Source of the DNA: Solibacillus faecavium
GTDB lineage: Bacteria > Bacillota > Bacilli > Bacillales_A > Planococcaceae
DNA length: 64,000 nt
NCBI RefSeq assembly: GCF_014836905.1
Contig: NZ_JACSPZ010000009.1
Span: forward strand, 62,001-126,000
Reading direction: 5' to 3'
Both the position numbers and the translations under genes were made by a program. Shown piece after piece: positions 34,831 to 43,839 of this stretch; position 1 is the first letter of the stretch; every line of letters begins with the position of its first letter. The notes below the pieces were generated by a model. It had not been told where the DNA came from and made no database searches. It saw nothing but the letters and a program-made list of their open reading frames with translations.

Positions 34831-34886
34831 TCATTTTCATAAACCTTTCCATTTCGTATAAACGCCATGGAAACCTTTATAACAAA

Positions 34887-34923
34887 AGGCTGTCTTGAAA
34901 GTTCAACACTTTTTAGACAGCCT
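34887..34923 (-). terminator. Terminator of the binding-protein gene
   Basis: AGGCTGTCT / AGACAGCCT stem extended by AAA/TTT pairs; TTTTGTTAT follows on the minus strand. Confidence 0.85.
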
Positions 34924-34933
34924 CACTTATTTA

Positions 34934-36190
34934 CTAATTTAAAATAGGAGGTTCCGTTTCTTCTGGTAGTAGTTCACGTATTAATACCGGTACTGGATAA
35001 TCAAATTCCGCTACCTTTTCAAGTCGGATGGCATACATCGTTTGTAATGCCTGGTGGTCTTCTTTACGGAATGTCATCGTTCCTTTTGGTGTCTCGAATG
35101 ACATACCTTCCATTAATGGAATAAGTGCATTTCCATCGGCATCACCACCTGATTTTTTCAATGCTTCTACAATGGCAACCGCCGCTGTAAATCCGCCTGG
35201 TGTGAACAAATCCGGTACCTCTCCGTTGAATCTTGCTTTATGCTCTTCTACTAACCAATCATTTACTTCATTGTTTGGTAATGTATGGTGATATACCGAG
35301 AATCCTTCCATTCCTACTAAAGGCTCCATAAATTGAAGCGCAATAATATCGGGTGCTCCAGTTGAAATTTTAATCCCTTTTTCCTGTAGCTTTAGATCTG
35401 CAATCTGGTTCCATGGAGAGTTAGCCCCTGCCCATACAACGAATAAAAACTCTGGTTTTGCTTCAATAATTTTTTGTAAGTTGGATGTAAAGTCGGTTGC
35501 TGCTGGATCTGCATATTCTTCCAATACAATGTCAGCTCCTAACTTTTCAGCTGCCGCTTTAAATGCCGATACCCCATCCCAACCGAATGAATAGTCAGGT
35601 GCGAATGTTGCGATTTTTACACCTTCTCCTGCAATTGCCGCTGCAGCTGCATAAGCATCCTGTGATGAATTACGTGCTGTTCTGAAAATGTAAGGGTTAA
35701 ACTCTGAACCTGTAATACTATCTGCTACTGCTGGTTCAACAATCATAATCTTTTCGTACTCTTCTGCTAGTGGAAGTACTGCCAATGTGTCACCTGAACT
35801 TGAAGAGCCCACTAAAAAATCAACTGCGTCATCTTCCAATAGCTTCGTTGCCTTTTGCACCGCTACTTCCGGTTTTGTTTCTGTATCTTCCCAAACGACT
35901 TCAATTTTACGTCCTTCCACTTCCATCGTGCCGTCTGTTGCATATTCAAGACCTAGTTCAAAGCCGTTTCTCGTTTGTTTACCGTACGATTCAAGTGCTC
36001 CTGTTAATGATGCAAGTACACCAACTTTAATCGGATCTGATGAAGCAGCTGTTTCTTTTGTACCGCTTTCACCTTGCTCAGCTGAAGTAGATGTAGTTGA
36101 TGAATCATCACTGTCTGCTGAATCACTGTTACATGCAACTAATAAGAAAACCGATAACACCGCAAAAATTAACCATAAACGCTTTTTCAT
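34934..36190 (-). CDS. Liv-type ABC substrate-binding lipoprotein
   Basis: 418 aa. Lipobox 'VFLLVACNSD' (Cys about 20), acidic linker, then a type I periplasmic-binding fold ('IKVGVLASLTGALESYGKQTRNGFELGLEYA', 'DFLVGSSSSGDTLAVLPLAEE', 'IATFAPDYSFGWDGVSAF'). Related to binding proteins for branched-chain amino acids, amides, urea or aromatic acids. It has its own terminator, so it may be made in excess over the permease operon that follows. Confidence 0.93.
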   Translation of the reverse strand: MKKRLWLIFAVLSVFLLVACNSDSADSDDSSTTSTSAEQGESGTKETAASSDPIKVGVLASLTGALESYGKQTRNGFELGLEYATDGTMEVEGRKIEVVWEDTETKPEVAVQKATKLLEDDAVDFLVGSSSSGDTLAVLPLAEEYEKIMIVEPAVADSITGSEFNPYIFRTARNSSQDAYAAAAAIAGEGVKIATFAPDYSFGWDGVSAFKAAAEKLGADIVLEEYADPAATDFTSNLQKIIEAKPEFLFVVWAGANSPWNQIADLKLQEKGIKISTGAPDIIALQFMEPLVGMEGFSVYHHTLPNNEVNDWLVEEHKARFNGEVPDLFTPGGFTAAVAIVEALKKSGGDADGNALIPLMEGMSFETPKGTMTFRKEDHQALQTMYAIRLEKVAEFDYPVPVLIRELLPEETEPPILN

Positions 36191-36392
36191 TCAATGTCCC
36201 TCCCAGCAATATTTTCAGCATAGCTATCTGCTTAATCGTAATGTAACATCGCCAAGTTACAAATGAGTTACATTCAATAAATGGAATTTGGAATAAAGGG
36301 GGAATTCTGGAGAGAACTTGAGGCGTTATGCCATTGCCCGACCTAAGAGATTTCTAATACACAGCGAATTTTTTTCTGAAAATTAATTTGTT

Positions 36393-36562
36393 CTAATAAA
36401 AGTTGATATCTTCTAATAAAAATTAATTTGTTCTAATATAAATTCGATTTTCTAATATATAGTTTGGTTGTGCTAGTATCGCTTCGCATTGTTCTAAAAT
36501 CGGTTCTCAATCTTCTAATTCCGCTCTGCCTTTTTCTAATAAGCTGCTCGACTGTTCTAATA
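36393..36562. repeat. Phased CTAATA array, nine units, about 21-bp period (second locus)
   Basis: CTAATA-type words begin at 36393, 36413, 36433, 36452, 36473 (CTAGTA), 36494 (CTAAAA), 36515, 36536 and 36557; steps 20, 20, 19, 21, 21, 21, 21, 21. Same word, spacing and unit number as the array at 10235. The gap 36191-36617 between two minus-strand genes holds nothing else recognisable. Confidence 0.85.
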
Positions 36563-36617
36563 AAACGCTCTTCACGTTTCCTCCCTTTAATAACCCGTAC
36601 GCTCTAGCCTTCCCAAT

Positions 36618-36655
36618 TAAAAAAGCTATGTCGAAATTATATTTTCAACATAGCT
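36618..36655 (-). terminator. Terminator of the MalT/SARP-type regulator gene
   Basis: AGCTATGT / ACATAGCT stem with T7 on the minus strand. Confidence 0.88.
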
Positions 36656-36665
36656 CTCAATCTAT

Positions 36666-39600
36666 TTACATTTTTAATACAAGTTCATACAATTGCTCGG
36701 TCGGGTCCATCGGTGTAATTTTATATTGCACATCAAGGACATTGACGCAGCGCTCATATTGTTTTAGTGCTTCCCGGCGATTACCTAAATAATAATGGGC
36801 AAGCATCAACAACCGATACCCCTCTTCATGTCCTTCATCAAGTGCAATAATTCGTTCTGCCCAACGAATAACTTTATCAAATTCTTGAAGCCGTACATAG
36901 TTTTGTGCGACACGTTCCAGAATTTTAAGTATTTGCTCATTATAATGCGCCTGAATCGATTCAATCCACTCACGTTCAATATCGGAACAAAATTGGCCGT
37001 CCACTAGTCTCATTGCAAGCTTTAGCCATTCATTTGAAAGCTTGGCTGTTTTTTCTTCCATTCCCCGTTGTGCATAATACGTAAAATGCGCTACATCACT
37101 TTGAATCCAACGACTTTCCAGTTTATATAAATGTTGGCGACGAGTGATAAAATTGCTTTCCTCACGTGCGGAACGTGTGGGCTCTAACGTTTTTAACATT
37201 GCATTAAAAACAACTTTAAAATCGCGTTGCATCGCTTCTTCATCCTGTTGCCAAATCGCTTCACAGATTTGCTGGCGCGATACGAATTGCTCACGGTGAA
37301 TATATAAATACAAAAACAGTTCTTTCGCTTTCATTCGTTTCCACTCTTTATCATGTATGACATGATATTCTCGACGAATCTGAATAGGACCAAACAACGT
37401 CAGGGCTAGTTCTGTACTCGGCGCTTCCTGTATTTTCAATTGATCGAATACAGGCATTTCAAGTTGGAGTTGTTTAGCAAGCTGGACAAATATGATTAAA
37501 TGCTGTGGTCCGAAAAGGGTTTTCTTTTCCATAAAAAATGGATAGTCATTCACACATAGTTCCCAAAAATACTGATAGTGTTCGGATGCTTTCCATTTAT
37601 CATCCACTTTTAAAAAACAATACGCCAGCCAAAAAGAACAAACCATTTGTCCATACGTATCTTCACTACGCTCATAGTAAGATAAAGCTTGCTTGGCCGT
37701 ATCGATCGCTTCCTCATAATGGCTATTTTCCGCCAGCACTTTCGTTAATGCTGTCAGTAAAAATGCAGACATCCAAAAATCCTGTACTTTGTTTGTTTCC
37801 CTTAATCCTATTTGGGCATGGCGCTTCGCCTCAACAACATTATTGCGATAATATAAAATGAGCCCCATATAGCACTCGGCTGTAATACGCTTAACATGTA
37901 TTTGATTTAATAGCTCCAGTGTCTCATCAAAGCATGCTTTTGCACGCTCAAAATCTTTCATTTCCATATTTAAAAGTGCAAGTCCTTTACGTAGCTTTGT
38001 AAGCGCAAGCGTGTAGGGCATATCAACAAGCTCTTCTTTGCCACCTTCAATAATACGTGTATAGGCCTGTATATTTTCACCCATTAATATATCAATTAAA
38101 ACGAGGAGTAAATCTGTCGTACGATGTGCTTCTTCCCATTGAAAGGGTTTTGATATTCGTGCATTTAACAACTCTTTTGCTTTTTCCAATTGACCATGCC
38201 GTAAATAAAGACGCGCATCAATATTGTTAATGCTTAACTGTAGATTTTGAGAATTACTCCATCGAAGAGCCTCCCCTGCTTTCCCTAAATTAATGAGATT
38301 TTCAGTATAAAGGCTATTAATAAGATGACGTTCTGTATCACTGAGTTTTACTTCATTTAATAATGCGATAGCTTGCTGCAAATGGTGTTCTGCAAAAACT
38401 GGCTGTAGGGTGTCCAAATAAATATTGGCAAGGCCAAATTGTGAGCGCATTAAAAATAATTGATCTTGCTGCAATTGAGCTTTTATAAAACATTCATTGT
38501 ACGCATTTTTCGCCTTCTCATATTGTGCACGGTACCGCTGACATTCCCCTTCATAATAGAGAAGCTGATACGGCTTTTGATCGAGTGAAAAGTCTTTCAA
38601 CCTTTCCAATAGAAATTCGAATTGACCGGCTTCAATAAATTGAGGAGCGAAATGCAGTAATAATTGGATATAATAATGCTGATTTTTTAGTTGTTTAGCA
38701 TGTGTGACCGCGAGTACTCCTAAGTTTTGGAGAGCATAATACTCGGCAGCCTGTTCATGAAACTCCTCATATAGGTCCGAGTAGTATTCACTCAACCGTT
38801 GCTGCAGGAATTGTTGGAACAATGCATGAAAACGGTATTTTGTTCCTCCTGCTAACGGCGTAATAAACGCAAGCTCGTCTAATTTCGGCTTAACTTGTTC
38901 AATCCATTCCAGCCCATATAGCTCCGTAATGACATCAAGCGATATAACTTGATGAATACCAAGCTTTAAAAGCTGAAGCTGAAGTTGCTCGTCTAACTTG
39001 TCGAACACTTCTGCAGATAGGTAGTCAAAAAAATTCCCGACCGTTCCTTCTGCAATATCAATAAGCTTTTCCTGACTATACTTAGCCTTATAGCCAAGCA
39101 GCATAATTGCCATTGCCCAGCCTTCTGTCATTTGCATAATAAATTCACACTGTTCATCGGTTAATTGACGCTCAAAGAAAGCTTCAAATAAATATTGGAC
39201 ATCATCTTCAGTAAAAATAAACTCCTGCTCTAAACATTCTATTAACTGATTATTCATTCGAAGCGTTAACAAACAGCTCCACTCCGGCATTTTCCTCGTC
39301 GCCACTATAATATGGAGATTGCTAGGTAAATATTGAAGTATTTGATTCATGACGTAATTAATTTGAAACACATGCGATACATGGTGATAGTCGTCCAGCA
39401 CGATTAAAAATGGTTCTTTAATATCGTGCAGCTCATTGGCAATTTGCTTTGAAAGCTGCAATAACTCTTCCATGTTATGAAACTTTACTGTTACATCCCA
39501 CCCTTTTAGCTTTTCGCCAAATGAAGGGAAATGCTGTTGGATACTAAAAATAAAATGGCGTAAAAACGGAAATATCGAATCATCATCTGGTGTTATTTGA

Positions 39601-39797
39601 TACCAGGCGCATTTAGTTTTTTGATCATTTATAAATTGACTAATAAGCGATGTTTTTCCATACCCTGCGCTACTATGTAAAATGGTACATTTTGCATGTG
39701 GCCAATCTGAAAGCTTCTTCATTAATTTTGCTCTTCTTAAATAGTTATTCGCCGGTGTCGGAGGTATAAGTTTCGAGACAAAAATATGTTGCTCCAT
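36666..39797 (-). CDS. Large transcription regulator: MalT-like ATPase, TPRs and SARP/BTAD output
   Basis: 1043 aa. Residues about 1-330 form a MalT-type NTPase: 'KLIPPTPANNYLRRAKL', Walker A 'HSSAGYGKTSLIS' near 42, Walker B 'FLIVLDDYHH' near 130. Residues about 350-760 look like tetratricopeptide repeats. At about 795-885 is an OmpR/SARP-type winged helix ('LALTLFGPIQIRREYHVI', 'KAKELFLYLYIHREQFVSRQQICEAIW'), followed by a BTAD helical domain to the end ('YYLGNRREALKQYERCVNVLD'). A signal ligand probably binds the TPR part. As it lies upstream of the binding-protein gene and liv operon, control of them is likely. ATG 39797 chosen for its GGGGTGG RBS. Confidence 0.9.
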   Translation of the reverse strand: MEQHIFVSKLIPPTPANNYLRRAKLMKKLSDWPHAKCTILHSSAGYGKTSLISQFINDQKTKCAWYQITPDDDSIFPFLRHFIFSIQQHFPSFGEKLKGWDVTVKFHNMEELLQLSKQIANELHDIKEPFLIVLDDYHHVSHVFQINYVMNQILQYLPSNLHIIVATRKMPEWSCLLTLRMNNQLIECLEQEFIFTEDDVQYLFEAFFERQLTDEQCEFIMQMTEGWAMAIMLLGYKAKYSQEKLIDIAEGTVGNFFDYLSAEVFDKLDEQLQLQLLKLGIHQVISLDVITELYGLEWIEQVKPKLDELAFITPLAGGTKYRFHALFQQFLQQRLSEYYSDLYEEFHEQAAEYYALQNLGVLAVTHAKQLKNQHYYIQLLLHFAPQFIEAGQFEFLLERLKDFSLDQKPYQLLYYEGECQRYRAQYEKAKNAYNECFIKAQLQQDQLFLMRSQFGLANIYLDTLQPVFAEHHLQQAIALLNEVKLSDTERHLINSLYTENLINLGKAGEALRWSNSQNLQLSINNIDARLYLRHGQLEKAKELLNARISKPFQWEEAHRTTDLLLVLIDILMGENIQAYTRIIEGGKEELVDMPYTLALTKLRKGLALLNMEMKDFERAKACFDETLELLNQIHVKRITAECYMGLILYYRNNVVEAKRHAQIGLRETNKVQDFWMSAFLLTALTKVLAENSHYEEAIDTAKQALSYYERSEDTYGQMVCSFWLAYCFLKVDDKWKASEHYQYFWELCVNDYPFFMEKKTLFGPQHLIIFVQLAKQLQLEMPVFDQLKIQEAPSTELALTLFGPIQIRREYHVIHDKEWKRMKAKELFLYLYIHREQFVSRQQICEAIWQQDEEAMQRDFKVVFNAMLKTLEPTRSAREESNFITRRQHLYKLESRWIQSDVAHFTYYAQRGMEEKTAKLSNEWLKLAMRLVDGQFCSDIEREWIESIQAHYNEQILKILERVAQNYVRLQEFDKVIRWAERIIALDEGHEEGYRLLMLAHYYLGNRREALKQYERCVNVLDVQYKITPMDPTEQLYELVLKM

Positions 39798-39965
39798 GCT
39801 TCCCACCCCATTTACAGTTAATTACAAATATATTAACACAAAGCAGATAATTATTCTGTTAAATACAGATTTTTTACATATACTTAACCCCTACTAATAA
39901 GTTTATTACTATAGTGGGCTTAATATTAAAGATGTTTAGGAAAAAGACTGTTTCCCCGGTTTAAG

Positions 39966-40157
39966 CTAGAATATTTTATCCCAGATCATTAATATAATAA
40001 GTAAAGATGCAGCAACCGTCATAAAGCTGATTAGAATATAACCAATAATACGAATTGGTTTTGGCATTTGCTTCATATTATAGGAACTCGGTGTACCTAT
40101 ATGTTTTTGATAATGCTCATCTACATCGTTGAATGGTTTTTTCTCCATTTCCTTCAC
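39966..40157 (-). CDS. Small single-helix membrane protein, 63 aa
   Basis: Hydrophilic N-terminus ('EKKPFNDVDEHYQKHIGTPSSYN') and one C-terminal membrane helix of about 24 residues ending in IWDKIF. Family not recognised. A GTG at 40157 lies 5 nt after AAAGGA and is preferred; an ATG 9 nt downstream is possible. The frame is open far upstream without RBS. Confidence 0.7.
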   Translation of the reverse strand: MKEMEKKPFNDVDEHYQKHIGTPSSYNMKQMPKPIRIIGYILISFMTVAASLLIILMIWDKIF

Positions 40158-40356
40158 TTCATTCCTTTTTCTATATATACATTTTTCTGGAAGAGAAAGT
40201 TTCAAAATACACGCGTTTTTAAATGTATGAAAATATGCATGAAAATATCTTATAAAACATATTATTATAAGGTATGAAAGCGGAAACAAACGCTAAAAAT
40301 ATATAATTACCAACGATTTATGAACATTCATTCAATAAAAAAGAGGTAAATTACAC

Positions 40357-40385
40357 TTTACTTAATTTTCTGAATATTGTATAGT
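40357..40385 (+). promoter_or_regulatory. Sigma-A-type promoter of the 35-aa gene
   Basis: TTTACT, 17 nt, TATAGT, about 21 nt before the start codon. Confidence 0.5.
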
Positions 40386-40405
40386 TATAAAAAGGAGCTG
40401 ATAAT

Positions 40406-40513
40406 ATGATTAACTACACTTATTTAGCTACAGATGACAATGACGTTTCTTACTTATTCGAAGACAACAGTGATTTCTTCGATTTAGACAGCTTTGATGA
40501 CAATGATATTTAA
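40406..40513 (+). CDS. Very acidic small protein, 35 aa
   Basis: Begins MINYTYLATDDND, ends DSFDDNDI: about a third of the residues are Asp or Glu and there are no Lys or Arg. ATG lies 7 nt after AAAGGAG. A promoter 20 bp upstream and a strong terminator at 40547-40591 frame it, so it is probably translated. The family is not recognised. Such a charge could bind cations or a basic partner; that is speculation. Confidence 0.65.
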   Translation: MINYTYLATDDNDVSYLFEDNSDFFDLDSFDDNDI

Positions 40514-40546
40514 AGAACATTCATACGACTTGGATTGTAATAAAAC

Positions 40547-40591
40547 GAAAAAGGATGTGGCGGATTAATAATTACCCGCTACATCCTTTTT
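40547..40591. terminator. Bidirectional terminator
   Basis: AAAAAGGATGTGGCGG / CCGCTACATCCTTTTT stem between convergent units. Confidence 0.9.
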
Positions 40592-41268
40592 CATTTTACA
40601 TATTGGATCAACCATTCATCTTGCTGCTTTTTCATAGAAATGCCGATAAAGCCTTGTTGTATAAGCTGTTGCTGAGCATTTGTCTCATTCATTGAAACAT
40701 AACGTTCTTCAGCCCATTGACGGTCTACTTCCGACAGCTTCTTCATAAATACATAGCGCAATTTTCCACCGTATTTCAGCTTTAATGCTGCTATATGCAT
40801 ATTTTGAGAGAACTTGTCTTTCATGCTCGCGATATTACCCGGCATCACCGTTGCACAGACAACATTATATTTTGCCAGATTTACTTGTTGCATAATAATG
40901 TTTGCCATTGTCCGTTGTAATCCATAGCCCCGATATTGCGGGTGTACATTTGATATTTCTTGGTACAGCACTTTTTTCAGTTCATCTTCTGTTTGTAAAC
41001 CGATATCATACCCTAAATGCTCCTCATCAATAACCGGTTCAAGTAAAGCTCGAAATGCAATTAATTTCTCTTTAACGAAAACACCAATCATTAGGCCATT
41101 TCCTTTTAATATAAAGCCCAATTCTCCTTCGTCAAGTGGCTGTAAAATCGCTTTATCCGGCAATGCGTCTACGACTTCCTGCTGCAGGTTCATTAACTGC
41201 GGTATATGGGATTCATTCAGTAAATTAACGGTGAACTCATCATTCCCTAAAAATCCTGTCGCAATCAT
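40591..41268 (-). CDS. GNAT-family N-acetyltransferase
   Basis: 225 aa. The acyl-CoA pyrophosphate loop is 'HPQYRGYGLQRTMAN' near residue 110, followed by 'VVCATVMPGNIASMKDKFSQN', the usual GNAT strand and helix. The ATG overlaps the stop of the enolase-superfamily gene (TAATG), which implies coupled translation and a shared pathway. In N-succinylamino acid racemase pathways a GNAT enzyme acylates the amino acid first; this is a good model but not proven. Confidence 0.88.
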   Translation of the reverse strand: MIATGFLGNDEFTVNLLNESHIPQLMNLQQEVVDALPDKAILQPLDEGELGFILKGNGLMIGVFVKEKLIAFRALLEPVIDEEHLGYDIGLQTEDELKKVLYQEISNVHPQYRGYGLQRTMANIIMQQVNLAKYNVVCATVMPGNIASMKDKFSQNMHIAALKLKYGGKLRYVFMKKLSEVDRQWAEERYVSMNETNAQQQLIQQGFIGISMKKQQDEWLIQYVK

Positions 41269-42380
41269 TATTGCACCACACATTTTTCACGTGTTAGTTC
41301 GGCCAAAACTGTTTCATCCACATCAACACCTAAACCCGAGCGTTCGTTTAACTGAATGAACGGTACATTATATTGAAGGTTCCCGATATCTTTAGAAAAC
41401 TTTAATGGTCCTGTTAACTCAACACTTGTAAACACCTTATTTGAAAATGCTACATGGAATCCCGCTGCTGATCCGACAGAAGATTCGACCATGGAACCGA
41501 TTTGGCATTCAATACCCGCCATTTCCGCCATATGCGCAAGCTTCATTGCAGGATACATCCCACCACACTTCATTAATTTTATATTTACTTTATCCGCAGC
41601 ACGTTTTGCTATGATTTCCCGCATTTCACGGACACCACGTAAACCTTCATCTATCATGACAGGAATGGCTGTTTTTGATTTAATTTCAACCATACCATCA
41701 ATATCATCGGCACGTACCGGCTGCTCCAGCCAGTCAATATTTAAATGTTCAAGTTCGCGTACTGCCTGCATCGTTGTTGAGCTATTTACCCAGCCTTGGT
41801 TGACATCTACGCGAATCGCAATATTATTACCGACTCTCTCACGGACTGCTTTAATACGTGCGACATCACTTGCGACATCGCGGCCAACTTTCATTTTGAA
41901 TGAGTTATATCCTTCTTCTACACGCTCGGCTGCTTCATTCGCCATTTTTTCAGGTGTACCGATACTTAATACATGCGTAATTGGAAACTTCTCGTAATAG
42001 CGTCCGCCTGTTAATTGATAAGCCGGCACACCAAGCTTCTTCCCAACTAAATCAAAGCAAGCAATATCAATAGCTGCCTTAGCTGCTGGCGCACTATAAA
42101 TCAATGCATCCATTTTGGCATGAATCTTTTCAAAGTTCATCGGGTTTTCCCCGATCATTGCAGGAGCTAATGTATGCTTTAAAACAGCAAACGTGCCTTC
42201 CAGTGTTTCGCCCGTAACATGCTCATCCGGCACGGCTTCTCCCCAGCCCACTAATCCACAATCTGTTGTCATCTTTACAATGATTGACGGCATATTTGGG
42301 TATGTACCGTAGCTTACGATAAATGGTTCAATTAATGGTAATTCAATATTAAATAATTCAATGTTTTTAATTTTTAACAT
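41268..42380 (-). CDS. Enolase-superfamily racemase/cycloisomerase (NSAR/epimerase/MLE group)
   Basis: 370 aa. Two-domain enolase-superfamily protein of the muconate lactonising subgroup. Catalytic 'FKMKVG' (KxK) near residue 162, metal ligands Asp in 'RVDVNQGW', Glu in 'DWLEQPV', Asp in 'VMIDEGLRG', and the second base Lys in 'NIKLMKCGG'. This set fits N-acylamino acid racemase, dipeptide epimerase or muconate cycloisomerase activity. Coupling to a GNAT gene favours N-acylamino acid racemisation. Confidence 0.92.
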   Translation of the reverse strand: MLKIKNIELFNIELPLIEPFIVSYGTYPNMPSIIVKMTTDCGLVGWGEAVPDEHVTGETLEGTFAVLKHTLAPAMIGENPMNFEKIHAKMDALIYSAPAAKAAIDIACFDLVGKKLGVPAYQLTGGRYYEKFPITHVLSIGTPEKMANEAAERVEEGYNSFKMKVGRDVASDVARIKAVRERVGNNIAIRVDVNQGWVNSSTTMQAVRELEHLNIDWLEQPVRADDIDGMVEIKSKTAIPVMIDEGLRGVREMREIIAKRAADKVNIKLMKCGGMYPAMKLAHMAEMAGIECQIGSMVESSVGSAAGFHVAFSNKVFTSVELTGPLKFSKDIGNLQYNVPFIQLNERSGLGVDVDETVLAELTREKCVVQ

Positions 42381-42422
42381 TTGTTTTCCTCCTATATATA
42401 GCTACGCTCGAAATGAATGAAA

Positions 42423-43034
42423 TTAAAGGGGACGCTTAATCGTGAATTGCTCTCCAATTTTCGCATAATCATTTCCAGCTAAACGACTTATAGCAGCTAG
42501 TTCTTGTGAATCGATCCGACCATCTTCATATATACTTTCTTCTATATGATAATATACAACTTTACCTATAATCAGGTCACACCCTGGGTTATTTTCTTCT
42601 CCACCAAGCTCCAGTGCGGTTTCTAATTCGCATTCAAAACGTACTTTGGCCTCTTTTACTCCCGGAACACCGATTTTTGTACTTCCAACCAATGTCAGCC
42701 CAGTCATTTCCACTTCACTTTCCTCTGGAGGTAAGCTCGCTGCCGTTTCATTTACCTTTTCAACATTTTCCGTATCGACTATATGTACAACAAATTGACG
42801 ATTGGCAAGAATATTTCTTGCCGTATCCTTCATTTCCCCTTGCTTGCGCTGAACACTTACGGAAATCATCGGAGGATTTGAAGATACAATATTAAAAAAG
42901 CTAAACGGTGCAGCATTTACCACACCTTCTGCTGATACCGATGTTACAAAGGCAATTGGCCTAGGAATTATGGAACCAATCAAAAACTTATAATTTTCCC
43001 GCTCTGATAATTGTTTTGGATCTATTTTTCGCAT
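42423..43034 (-). CDS. Flavin reductase-like protein (FMN-binding split barrel)
   Basis: 203 aa. 'LIGSIIPRPIAFVTSVSAEGVVNAAPFSFFNIVSSNPPMISVSVQ' is the FMN-binding core; 'CDLIIGKVVYYHIEESIY' closes the barrel. Related to flavin reductases that feed two-component monooxygenases, though many members have no known partner. Same strand and 42 nt before the enolase-superfamily gene, so likely one operon. Confidence 0.9.
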   Translation of the reverse strand: MRKIDPKQLSERENYKFLIGSIIPRPIAFVTSVSAEGVVNAAPFSFFNIVSSNPPMISVSVQRKQGEMKDTARNILANRQFVVHIVDTENVEKVNETAASLPPEESEVEMTGLTLVGSTKIGVPGVKEAKVRFECELETALELGGEENNPGCDLIIGKVVYYHIEESIYEDGRIDSQELAAISRLAGNDYAKIGEQFTIKRPL

Positions 43035-43754
43035 AAAATTTCGCCTCTTTTCTTATCACTATTTGACTTTAGAGGAACAGTTCGTGACTCGTCAAATAAT
43101 TTTATTTCTATTCAAAATTAGTATGAGTATTTTTATACAAACTCATTTTCAGCATTATTCTGCTCCATTATTCAGTAAATTAATGTAAAAAAGCACCGTG
43201 AAATCGGTAAAGGCACCGTTTCCTTTAGAAATTTATTTCTTTTTTAATCCAAAATCTGCAGCGAAACGTACTGAATTTTATCTTTTTCAAACTGTTATAA
43301 ACAGTTGCATAATTAATAATAACTGCAAGAAAAAAAGCTATTTATTTTAACATCACTACTCTAAAACGTTGATTTATCAATGCATAAAGCTATTGGGTGT
43401 TTCCTCTTTGTGTATTAGTCACTGTTATATTATAAATCCCCAAAAATTTTAACCTTCCACTTTTAAAACATATAGTAGAATTTTGATGCATAAGTTAGCT
43501 AATTTAGTTGTTAAATTAGAAGATTCATTAAATTACAATATTATCCTTATTTCGAAACCTTTTAGTAAACATCACTATCCTACACCTAACAAACCTTGAT
43601 TTATCAAGGTTATAATGAGTTTTTACACAGTAAAAAATTATCGCATCAAGTACGATTTTGCTACCGAAAAGAGAAATATATGTTTTTTCAAGATAATTTT
43701 ATTTTATATATTTCACTTGCACAAAATAATAAATTAATGTTAAGTTTATGTACA
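43035..43754. other. Gene-free AT-rich stretch with two copies of a small palindrome
   Basis: 720 bases without a credible gene. TTGATTTATCAA occurs at 43369-43380 and 43597-43608, each preceded within 30 nt by CATCACTA. The second copy extends to AACCTTGATTTATCAAGGTT. They could be operators or remnants of a small repeat. Nothing else recognised. Confidence 0.5.
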
Positions 43755-43799
43755 TGAACGTTCAAACATTTGACACATCTACTTTAAGTAGAAAATTAT
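43755..43799 (+). promoter_or_regulatory. Possible promoter and palindrome upstream of the OFA-type transporter
   Basis: Palindrome TGAACGTTCA (43755-43764), then TTGACA (43770-43775), 18 nt, AATTAT. The -10 is weak. The start codon is about 40 nt downstream. Confidence 0.35.
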
Positions 43800-43839
43800 C
43801 GTAAAATCGATATTTTAATAGGTGTGAGGGGGAATTTAT

